Part shown: positions 33,681 through 42,365 of the stretch, piece by piece
Layout: every line of letters begins with the position of its first letter
Position numbering within the stretch: position 1 is the first letter of the stretch
Source: Adiantum capillus-veneris
Taxonomy: Eukaryota > Streptophyta > Polypodiopsida > Polypodiales > Pteridaceae
Direction of reading: 5' to 3'
DNA: 64,000 nucleotides
Assembly (NCBI GenBank): GCA_014529385.2
Contig: CM043942.1
Location: forward strand, 19,047,991-19,111,990
Made by a program: the position numbers and the translations under genes
Notes under the pieces: generated by a model
Told to the model about the DNA's origin: nothing
What the model saw: only the letters and a program-made list of their open reading frames with translations
Databases searched by the model: none

Positions 33681-34245
33681 CACATAACTCGGCAAGAGTT
33701 GGCATTCTCATCACTAAAGATGCGAGAGTTAACTTCCGGCGGTGATGCTGCCTCACCTCCATCCACATCTAACGACAGCAATTGGCCCTTTAGACCGTTC
33801 TTGCTCTTGTTACTAACTTTGAAGTTTCTGTTGAATGACTAGAGGTTGTCTAGATGGTCATTGTGTCGGGGATGTAGTGACTCTTGCCGCCCTGAAGATC
33901 CACCTTCTTCCCTATCTTCTGAAGACATTTCACGAGTACTTTTGGATCGACGGAGCCCGCCATGAGTGAAGGCAGCAATACCCTATATTCCATTGAGGGC
34001 TTTCTTCACCCGCTTCATGCAGGCATCACAGTCTATGGAGACCTAAATCTAATCTAATATAACGTAAATCTAAATCTAGCGTAAATAAACGTAAATCTAA
34101 TTAAAAATAAACCTAAATCTAATCTAATTTAACTTAAATAAACCTAAATTTAATTTAACGTAAGTCTACATCTAACCTAATCTTTAACGTCTTTTAGGAT
34201 AGTTTCCTACGACGTTATAACTCTCTTCTTCTTGTGTGTGTGCGC
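33410..34245. repeat. About 700-bp spaced direct repeat around the HMA fragment
   Basis: The block ending CTTTAACGTCTTTT(G/A)GGATAG, TTTCCTACGACGTTA and CTCTTCTTCTTGTGTGTG occurs at about 33410-33540 and again at about 34090-34245, with the HMA fragment between the copies. This suggests a local duplication or an insertion event that brought in the fragment. Confidence 0.7.
33680..34045 (-). pseudogene. Captured host gene fragment: heavy-metal-associated (HMA) domain
   Basis: Minus strand from 34042 reads VSIDCDACMKRVKKALNGI, a clear HMA motif (hydrophobic-x-C-x2-C-x3-V-x-K-A-L-x-G-I). After an in-frame TAG and a frame change, it continues about 33951-33900 with SVDPKVLVKCLQKIGKKVDL, which is the expected second half of the same fold in plant HIPP-type metal-binding proteins. 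Further codons (about 33870-33680) cannot be placed. No transposase function is expected of this motif, so the simplest reading is a host gene piece picked up by the CACTA element. It lies upstream of the transposase start, on the same strand. Element 2 lacks this entire region through a deletion. Confidence 0.7.
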
Positions 34246-34429
34246 GTGTGTGGATGTGTGTGCCAATAAAAAGAGATAAATGGTATAACCTTTCTATCAC
34301 CCATGCCAAGTATGATAGATTGGTTATGCCATTTCCCTCTTGAATAATAGGTCTTGAGTTCAACTCCTGGTCGGCTAGATCTTTAGGTCTTTTAATTTTA
34401 ATTAGTTTCCTACGACGTTAAATTAGTTT

Positions 34430-35042
34430 CTCTCTCTTTCTCTCTCAATGTGTGTGCGTTTTTTTTTTTAATGCATGTTTTCTCTCTCTTTTCCTCTCTC
34501 AATGTGTGCGTTTTTTGTTTATGCATGTTCTCTCTCTCTTTTCCTCTCTCAATGTGTGCGTTTTTTGTTTATGCATGCTCTCTCTCTCTTTTCCTCTCTC
34601 AATGTGTGTGTGCATTCTTTGTTTATGTATGTGTGTGTGCGTTTTTGTTTATGTTTGTACTCTCTCTCTCTCTCTCTCTCAAAAACACTATGTGTGTGTG
34701 TGTGTGTGTGTGAGAGGGAGAGAGAAAGAGGGGAAGGGAACATGAGAGTGAGGAGAGGGAAGGAGCATACCTGGCTTTCCTTCCTCTCCTCGTGTGTGTG
34801 TGTGTGTGTGTGTGTGGAGAAGAAAGAGAGAGAGAGAGAGGGAGAGCGTTACCTGCTCCTTGCTTGAGGGCGCCGAAAAACTCAGATGTGAGATCTGAGT
34901 TTTTGGGCGCTCTCTGTTATTTTTTTAGCCCAGCCGGCATCGCTATGAGCGCCGCAAATTTACTTGTAAATTTGCGACGCTCATAGCGACGCCGGGATTT
35001 TTTTTTTGAGCGTCACTGTGTGAGCGTCGCTAATATGAATAG
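34430..35042. repeat. 5' subterminal region of CACTA 1
   Basis: Contains a three-copy repeat of about 60 bases (CTCTCTTTTCCTCTCTCAATGTGTG...TTTATGCATG, 34470-34620), several CT and GT tracts, and at 34938-34998 an imperfect version of the hairpin that is perfect in element 2. The frames here are repeat-derived and are not genes. Confidence 0.75.
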
Positions 35043-35384
35043 CCTCTTGTAGTGCTTGTCTAAATTGAAGGTATGCATTTTGTACAACATGGTGCACAAG
35101 CGAGTGTTGGGAATTTCATGGTTTGGCCTCTACATATTAGTTTAGAAACTATATGCGTATAAAGTCTCATGATGCAAAAAAATTAGAAATTCCACAAGCA
35201 GGTGCTATATGGATTGTGTAAAATGTCCATGATATGAATTTGAACTTGTGAATTGTGCTAAAAGGCTTCAAAAGATGTCAATACACATGATTCAGCTCTT
35301 CTGAGTGAATGAAGGTCAAAACCACTACAAGAGGCTATTCATATTAGCGACGCTCACATAGCAACGCTCAAAAAAAAAAAAATT

Positions 35385-35444
35385 CGGCGTCGCTATGAGC
35401 GTCGCAAATTTACAAGTAAATTTGCGACGCTCATAGCGACGCCG
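35385..35444. repeat. Perfect 29-bp-arm hairpin near the 5' end of CACTA 2
   Basis: Left arm 35385-35413 and right arm 35416-35444 are exact inverted copies with a 2-base centre. Each arm contains TAGCGACGCC-type subterminal words (for instance GCGTCGCAAATTTAC). A G/C-rich stem of this length should extrude or form stable RNA structure. Element 1 has the same structure with a few mismatches. Confidence 0.9.
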
Positions 35445-35514
35445 GCTGGGCTAAAACAAATAACAGAGAGCGCCCAGAAACTCAGATCTCCCTCAAGCAA
35501 GGAGTAGGTAACGC

Positions 35515-35698
35515 TCTCCCTCTCTCTCTCTCTCTCTCTCTCGTTCTTCTCCACACACACACACACACACACACAAGGAGAGGAAGGATAGCCAGGTATG
35601 CTCCTTCCCTCTCCTCACTCTCATGTTCCCTTCCCCTCTTTCTCTCTCCCTCTCTCTCTCTCTCTCTGTCTCTCACACACACACACACACATAGTGTT

Positions 35699-35748
<50 letters not shown>

Positions 35749-35960
35749 TACAAACATAAACAAAAACGCACACACATATACATAAACAAAGAATGCACAC
35801 ACACATTGAGAGAGGAAAAGAGAGAGAGAGCATGCATAAACAAAAAACGCACACATTGAGAGAGGAAAAGAGAGAGAGAACATGCATAAACAAAAAACGC
35901 ACACATTGAGAGAGGAAAAGAGAGAGAAAACATGCATTAAAAAAAAAACGCACACACATT
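35515..35960. repeat. 5' microsatellites and 60-bp repeats of CACTA 2
   Basis: Mirror image of the region in element 1: CT, CA and GA tracts (a GA tract at about 35705-35743) and three spaced copies of CATGCAT(A/T)AA...CACACATTGAGAGAGGAAAAG. The GA tract is longer than in element 1, as expected of slippage. Confidence 0.85.
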
Positions 35961-36149
35961 GAGAGAGAAAGAGAGAGAAACTAATTTAACGTCGTAGGAA
36001 ACTAATTAAAATTAAAAGACCTAAAGATCTAGCCGACGAGGAGTTGAGCTCAAGACCTATTATTCAAGAGGGAAATGGCATAACCAATCTATCATACTTG
36101 GCATGGGTGATAGAAAGGTTATACCATTTATCTCTTTTTATTGGCACGG

Positions 36150-39100
36150 ATTCAGAAAGGCTTATCTATGATGATATGAAAAGTGAAGCCGATACGCCAT
36201 TGTATAATGGAGCACGCATGTCTAGATATAAAGCACTCTTGGTTCTTCTCAACAAGCAGGCAAAGTTTGGATGGAGTGACACTAGCGTCACAGCGCTTTT
36301 CAGGTGATCTATTACAATTAGTTTACTTTAATAAAACTCTAAATGTACAATGATCTGATAGATTTTTACACGACTGTATCGTATTTTTATGTTGTGTAGA
36401 TTGCTTAAAGAGCACATACTACCAGCTGACAATGTGATGCCAGATTCCCGAGATGAAGCAAGAAAGATTTTGTGAAACTTGGGGATGGATTACAATTCTA
36501 TCCATGCTTGTCCTAATGACTACATTCTTTTTAGAGGGGAATACATAGACATGGAGAAGTGTCCGAAATGTGATTCCGAAAGATATCGAGTAGATCTCCA
36601 CGGGACAAAAATTCCACAAAAGGTTTTGCGACATTTTCCTCTGCTTCCTCGCATCAAGCATTTCTTCGAATGTAAGTCCATGGCCGCCCTAGCATCATGG
36701 TATGAGGAGAATAAATCTTTAGATGGTGTGCTACGAATTCCTGCAGATTGCGCAGCCTGGAAACATATTGATGGAACATGGTCGGATTTTGCCAGGGAAG
36801 CTCAAAATTTGCGCTTAGGCCTGGCTATGGATGGCGTAAATCCATTTGGTCAAAGATCAACATCTTACAGTGTATGGCCCGTTGTCATCGTCAACTACAA
36901 CATTCCCCCGTGGTTGACTACGAAGAAGGGGCACCTATGGCTAAGCATGATTGTGCCAGGGCGATATAAAGTGAAGAATATGGATGTGTATCTTCGTCCA
37001 CTATTGGAAGAGCTACAACAATTGTGGATTGGCATAGAGGTGGTGGATATGAGCCGACACACAGGACGACCGAATGCTTTGATGAGAGGCATTCTAATGT
37101 GGACCATGCATGACTATCCCGGGCTAACAGAATGCTCAGGTGATCTATTGACACTCCTCACTCAGACATTGTAAATCTTGTTTTTTCCCATAGTTGATCT
37201 ATTATCATGTGTATACATGCAGGGCTTCAAACAAGCGGATACAGAGCATGTGTCACATGTGGACCTAGACTGAATGTACGTAGGGCGCCCTCACTGAAGA
37301 AGCAAATCTACGAAGGTCATCAAGCGTATCTTCCAGAGAATCATGTGTTACGCGATGGCTTTTTGGGAAGAGAGCCACCAAGGATGTCTGCACAAGCATG
37401 GTTAGAGAAGAAGGAGATGTGCGATGACGGATTGCCTCCAGGGATGAAGAGACTATCTCTATGGTACGAGTTACCATACTGGCCCCGACTCATGATGAAT
37501 CACTTGCTCGATCCAATGCACATATTCAAGAATGTGGGTAATCTACTATGGGACCATCTGACCAGCAAGAAAGATACTTTGGGAGCCAGAGTTGACCTTA
37601 GAAATGTGGATCGTATGGAGAAATATTGGCCGCAAACAGCGTCTGATGGATCGATAAAACTCCCTAAAGCACCATAGATTTTCACAAGAGCCCAAGAACG
37701 CAAAGTAAAAGAGACCATTTGATCTTTGCGGACCCCCACTGGCGTAATGCACTCGCTCCGAACGTGTTTTACTAAAGAAGGAAAGCTTACCGGTTTGAAG
37801 TCACACGATTGGCATAAAATGTGTTAGGTACGTTCATAGTGGACTTTAATATCATTGCATAAAATGTGGACTTTAATATCATTGCTGAACATACTTTACA
37901 TTTTATTTTACCGGTTGCCATTGAGGGATGTTTGTCTCTCCACGTCCGTAACACAATCTACAAACTTGCAAAGCTGGTGCAATGGATCTCACAAAAGGAG
38001 ATCAACGTAGACTCCATACCATTCGCCAAACTAAATGCTGCGGAGCTTGTGTGCATGTTTGAGAAACATTTTCCTACTACCATGCTAACCATTCAGGTGC
38101 ATCTTTTTGTTCACATAGTTGATGAGGTGGAAATAGCTGGCACAGTTCATTCCAGATGGATGTTCTTCTTAGAAGGTTTCATGAAAACGCTTAAGGGATA
38201 TGTGCGTCAAAAGGCACGTCCGGAGGGTAGCATGGCAGAAGGTTGGTTGGTATTAGAGTCCCTAGTGTACATTGGAGAGTGGCTAGACGGATTTGATAAA
38301 GCCCGGGACACGCTATGGCGAACCATAGATGATGAGCGCATATCTAGGATTGTCATGTGAAATCTCGGTGTTGAGAAGAAGATGACGGAAGATCTAGAGG
38401 CTAAAATCAACCGATTTTGCATGCTTCACAATCCAGTGATGCAAAAGTGGATTTCACAATATGAGGATGCAAAGCAAGAGCGACAAAGGGCACAAATCGA
38501 GTGGAGACGGGGAAGACGACCACCGATGCACTATCCGACGGGTTTGGAGAGCCTACCAACATTCATGAGCTTAAGATGGTTGCACAACCAATTGAAAAGC
38601 GCACAACAATGCGGTGATGAAGTGACTGAGGAAGAGTGGGAGTACTCTCGGGGTTGCGTGACCAACGTAAGTTTGCAATGTACGACTAGCTAGTGACTTT
38701 ATTTCTAAACGTTTGAACGGCCACTCATAATCTTTGTTCGTTGTAGTATAAGTCATACACAGCAGCATGGTGTAAAGGTCGACATTTTAGGGTGGAACGG
38801 ATCGACAAAAAGCGTTTTACTCAAGATTGTGGAATCATGGCAAAATTTGAACAGTCTAGTCGACGACGTTCCTCTGATGCAGATCCTGTGGTGGCGGAAC
38901 TCACTTACTTCGGCACGCTACAAGAGATTTTGAGGATCGATTACAGAGGATTTTTTGTCGACTTGTTCCACGTGCAATGGTTCAAGATAATCATGGAGGG
39001 TCGCAACGCTACTGTGCGTAGAGGAGAGTCTGGTTTTCTTGAGGTGGATTCTACTAAGAAATGGACTGACCTAAGAGACACTTTCGTACTACCTGAGCAT

Positions 39101-39499
39101 TGTGAACAAATAAGTATGTAAATAGTTAACATCCCCCTTTTACAAGTTATGTGCTTGAAAGCTCTCATGTAAGTTATGTGGCTCTGGCAGGTAATATTTC
39201 ATCCTACAAAGTCTACATCAAACTGGTGGTACATCATAGAGGTAGCCCCTCGTAGTGCAAGGACGTATGAAGGCTACCATATGCCAATCACAACGGCATC
39301 AATGGACGAGATCAGAGAAGATGCTCAATCAGAAGCCGTTGCGGTGGTGCCAGACGAGCATCAAGATGCTACTACTCTATATGGGGTGCATACAGAGGAT
39401 CTACAAAATGAAACAGAGGATATGTGTTTAAACGGAGAGCTCTATATAGATATAGGAAGTTATGCTAAGTTATGCGAGGATGAGAGAGAGATCTCTTAA
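36150..39499 (+). pseudogene. tnpD-type transposase gene of CACTA 2, 5'-truncated
   Basis: The coding sequence begins at the deletion junction with DSERLIYDDMKSEAD. Visible exons: to about 36304 (CAG|GTGATC); 36400-37139; 37223-38666 with breaks; 38747-39109; 39191-39499 (stop). The Transposase_21 core is present: GLAMDGVNPFG, NIPPWLTTKKGHLWLSMIVPG, MDVYLRPLLEEL, MWTMHDYPGLTECSG and NHLLDPMHIFKN; the Asp residues in the first, third and last are plausible catalytic residues. Then follow DUF4218-type (HLFVHIVDEVEIAGTVHSRW) and DUF4216-type (LTYFGTLQEILRIDYRGFFVDLF) regions. Defects: missing N-terminus; TGA at 36473; TAG at 37675; TGA at 37720; splice donor GT changed to AT at 39110; a shared frame break near 37820-37885. 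At 37720 and in the first TGA the likely ancestral codon is CGA, consistent with cytosine-methylation decay. Confidence 0.88.
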
Positions 39500-39771
39500 A
39501 GCCACAAATATTGTATTTGAACAATTTTGCTCCGTGTTGTAAAAGCTCTGGCTCTCTAAGTACCTTCCATGGTGTATAACGCTCTTTTCTACTCGCGCTC
39601 ACATCTTTTGATTGAAAATTCTGAGTTTTCGACTTGCCTCTTCTATCACTCAATTCATTGCGTCATTGTATTTATATGCGTCATTATGTCATTGTATTTA
39701 ATGGTCTTTGCGTCATTGTCTACTCTATTCATTCAATATTAAGTTTAAATATTCGTGTGTTTAATGCAGGT

Positions 39772-41080
39772 ATGGATGATGAGAAGTTTATTTCTTCTTT
39801 GTCACCGCAGCAGAGACAGTGGTACGTGGAGCATCATTGCTCTGGCGCATCATCGCGCGTTCCTACTCCATCCGCATCTCCCTCTCTTTCGGAGCATTCG
39901 GCGCGCTCCGAAGCTTCGGTGTCGACGAGACGATCTTCACACTCATCTAGACACCGGCGCTCTAGTGGTGGCGGTGGCGGTTGTTGTGGGGATTCCGCCG
40001 CCGATGCCTCCACACCGCCTCATGTTCGAAGAGGCTCTTTACCCTCCCCTTCTTTGCCCGCCCGCACACCAGCCACAGCATCGCCATCTACGCGAGGTTT
40101 TGCGCGGCTGACTGTTCCTAGCAGCTACACACCTCTACCTACTCCGCCAGGAGCCACCCCACTCGACACTCCTCGCTTCGGGGCCCAGACGCCGGTGGAG
40201 ACACCTGACGTCCGTCCCCCATCGACACGCGGCTAGAGTCCCCTGCCGGGACACCCAGGTTCACGCGTCACCGGCCAGAGGGCTTGCCTTACTCCATCGA
40301 CTTCAGCGGCGGCATCATCATGGATGATGACGGCAAGAAGGTGATCTCGCGCATGCGTGGTCTTTGCTCTCAGCTGTTTAGACACTACATACTAAACAAA
40401 TGGAGTGAAGTACCAAGTGATTTAAAAGACAGAGTCATCGGCATACTTCATGATGAGTTTTCCGTTCCAACACGGGATGAACGCTTCAATGAAGACCTGA
40501 TGAAGATTCGAATGCGCGAATACTGCAAACACAAGCGTTCCGAAGTGCAAAAAGCAATCAAGCATGGGTGGAATAGGCCAGATTGGCTGGCCAAAGAAGA
40601 TTGGAAGAATGTGAAGAAAGCAGCGCGCGAGAATCCCGACAAGTGGAAGCAACAAAAGGATGCAGCCAGAGTACGAGTAGAGGCAGGGAGCTCGCACCAC
40701 TTGGGGAGTGGTGGATGGGCATCATTTGAGGCCGATTTTGTAAGTGTTTTCGCATTGCTCTTTATGTTCGATAGTTTAGGGTTTATGAGTTTTTTAATTC
40801 TAACATAATGAAATCTTTGTATGTTTTGACAGTGGTCGATGACAGGACGTGATCCCACACCATACGAGCGCGAGTACGCAGGTAGGAAGGGCTTAAACGC
40901 CCTGATGGACATTCTCAGTTCTCGCGGCAGCATGGTTAGTATTAGGGTTTACTCTTTTCTATTTTTTGTATTGTTTTATAAATGTCATTATATGTTTATA
41001 CTTACTGAAAGCTGTCTTATTGTCTTTTTTTGCAGAATCCGATAGATACGCCGCTTGGACGCGATGAGACGTCTGACTAG
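39772..41080 (+). pseudogene. tnpA-like gene of CACTA 2
   Basis: Same three-exon structure as in element 1: 39772-40739 (968 nt), 40833-40934 (102 nt) and 41036-41080 (45 nt), with the same splice sites. The first exon is one base shorter than its 969-nt counterpart because of a deletion in a C run at about 40216-40220, which shifts the frame and ends it at 40236. The Gln codon that is a stop in element 1 is intact here. The C-terminal Transposase_24-like part (NRPDWLAKEDWKNVKKAARENP...) is preserved downstream but out of frame. The protein would bind the AGCGACG repeats. Confidence 0.82.
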
Positions 41081-41454
41081 ACGACGTCAGTTTAGCCGTA
41101 GCTAGAGAGCATTAGTTTAGGGTTTCTCATAGCTTATGTATCATGAGACAGATTTTATACGTCTTTTTGAACCATGTATATTATTACATTTGTCACCGCA
41201 GTTCATTTTGCCAATCAATTCTTTATGCCTATGATGTTGTACAATTGTCATTATTACATTTTCCAATCAATTCATTTTGCCTATGATGTGTACAATTGTC
41301 AATTTTACGCTTGTCAATTTTGCAAACAATGTGTCTTGTGGGTGACTATTTTGGGTCTATTATCTACCCTTGCACTTTTTTAAAAAAGTGAATCAAGTAC
41401 AATATGGTTGATGGGTGGCAGGGCATTCAATGCCCTGTCACCAAAAAAATTTTC

Positions 41455-41640
41455 TCTCGGACGTCGCTATAACCGTCGCTATTTATGGCTCTGTAGCGTC
41501 GCTATAGACTTCTGTGTAAACGTCGCTATAACCGTCGCTATTAGCGTCTCTATATAGCGACGCATATAGCGACGTCTATAGTGACGCTATTAGCGATGCC
41601 GGGGGTTATAAAAACCCAGTGTATTTCCGTCGCTAACAAC
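41455..41640. repeat. Subterminal repeats of CACTA 2 (3' end)
   Basis: At least nine CGTCGCT or AGCGACG words, first in one orientation then the other, as in element 1. One has decayed to AGTGACG and one to AGCGATG. Confidence 0.85.
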
Positions 41641-42365
41641 GTCACAAGAGCACACAACCTCTTGTAGTGAACACCTCCATTTGTGATTGATGTGTGTTAA
41701 AGGGCTCATGATGATGTGTTCCAAGAGCTAGAGGCTTTAAATCCAAGCTAGCTTGCCATATCAAGAGTGGTAGACATTATATGCGTGTAAAGTCTCCTTT
41801 AGAATTCTTGACCTAGACTTGTTGCAGAAATAGTCCATGATGTTTATGAGGTTTTGATAGGTGCACACATGAAATTGGGTAAGTGTTCTTGAGCTTAAGG
41901 GCATAAAATTAGGTTATGACACTTTGTTTTTGAAAATGAGGTGAGTAGTGACTTGTACATTCCCAAAATTGTCTAAATTTGGTGTATAGGCTTAGTGTGA
42001 TATGCTTTACAAGTTTGGATGATCAAATTGTTGGCAGCACTCCTCTATTGCAGAGTTAGACTTTCTACGCGTATGAAGTCTATTTTTACAGAATGCATTT
42101 TTGAGCATAGTCATATGATAGTTGGGTTAGGTTTATGCAATGTACAAAATTTCACATGATTTGGAGTCATTTTGATAAGTCTAAAGCCAAATATTCGAAT
42201 TAGGTTGAGACTTTGTGTCTTTTGGTTCTTGGGTGCCAGTAATAGCTCCAAATTTAATGAAATTTTGTGTGCTCCATCTGGAGGCTATGCACAATGGTTG
42301 GTGAATTCAGGTGAGTGTTTTTTGTGCCAAATCTGTCTTGGAGACATCATACGCGTATGAAGTCT

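Larger units (their letters stand above)
27905..35054 (-). mobile_element. CACTA (En/Spm) DNA transposon 1, 7150 bp
   Basis: The ends are CACTACAAGAGG (27905-27916) and its complement CCTCTTGTAGTG (35043-35054), flanked by the 3-bp duplication CTT (27902-27904 and 35055-35057). On the minus strand it holds a tnpD-type transposase gene and a tnpA-like gene, plus subterminal repeats at both ends. It lies in the third unit of the 284-bp array. Relative to element 2 it has lost about 0.87 kb of the transposase and carries point defects, so it is probably not autonomous. Confidence 0.95.
35323..41669 (+). mobile_element. CACTA (En/Spm) DNA transposon 2, 6347 bp
   Basis: Ends are CACTACAAGAGG (35323-35334) and CCTCTTGTAGTG (41658-41669), flanked by the 3-bp duplication AAC (35320-35322 and 41670-41672). 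It is very similar to CACTA 1 but in the opposite orientation, with the 5' ends facing each other across 268 bases. It lies in the fourth unit of the 284-bp array. Relative to element 1 it lacks about 1.65 kb (the transposase start, the HMA fragment and non-coding DNA; junction near 36147) and keeps the 0.87 kb missing from element 1. Confidence 0.95.
27141..42365. repeat. Seven-unit, about 284-bp tandem array marked by a 24-bp palindrome
   Basis: Palindromes begin at 27141, 27425, 27709, 35144, 41772, 42058 and 42342. The first two are identical perfect palindromes (half-site AGACATTATACG); the others differ by a few bases. Subtracting the two CACTA elements and one copy of each target duplication, the spacings are 284, 284, 282, 278, 286 and 284. 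Between palindromes the units have drifted but keep faint likeness, such as an A-rich word just after each palindrome. The array lies between the broken pol and the coiled-coil frame of the large gypsy element. Tandem repeats in the untranslated part of Tat-type elements are known to seed satellite DNA; linking this array to that is inference. Confidence 0.8.

Noticed and set aside
34262-34390. A tRNA-like or SINE-like stretch with GTTCAACTC (also inverted at 36010-36140)
   Set aside because: The B-box-like word fits, but no A box at the right spacing and no cloverleaf pairing could be found. It occurs at the same place in both CACTA copies, so it is part of the element.
34450-35955. Frames of 80-157 codons rich in Ser, Leu, Cys and Val
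   Set aside because: They arise from CT and GT tracts and the 60-bp repeats at the facing ends of the two CACTA elements.
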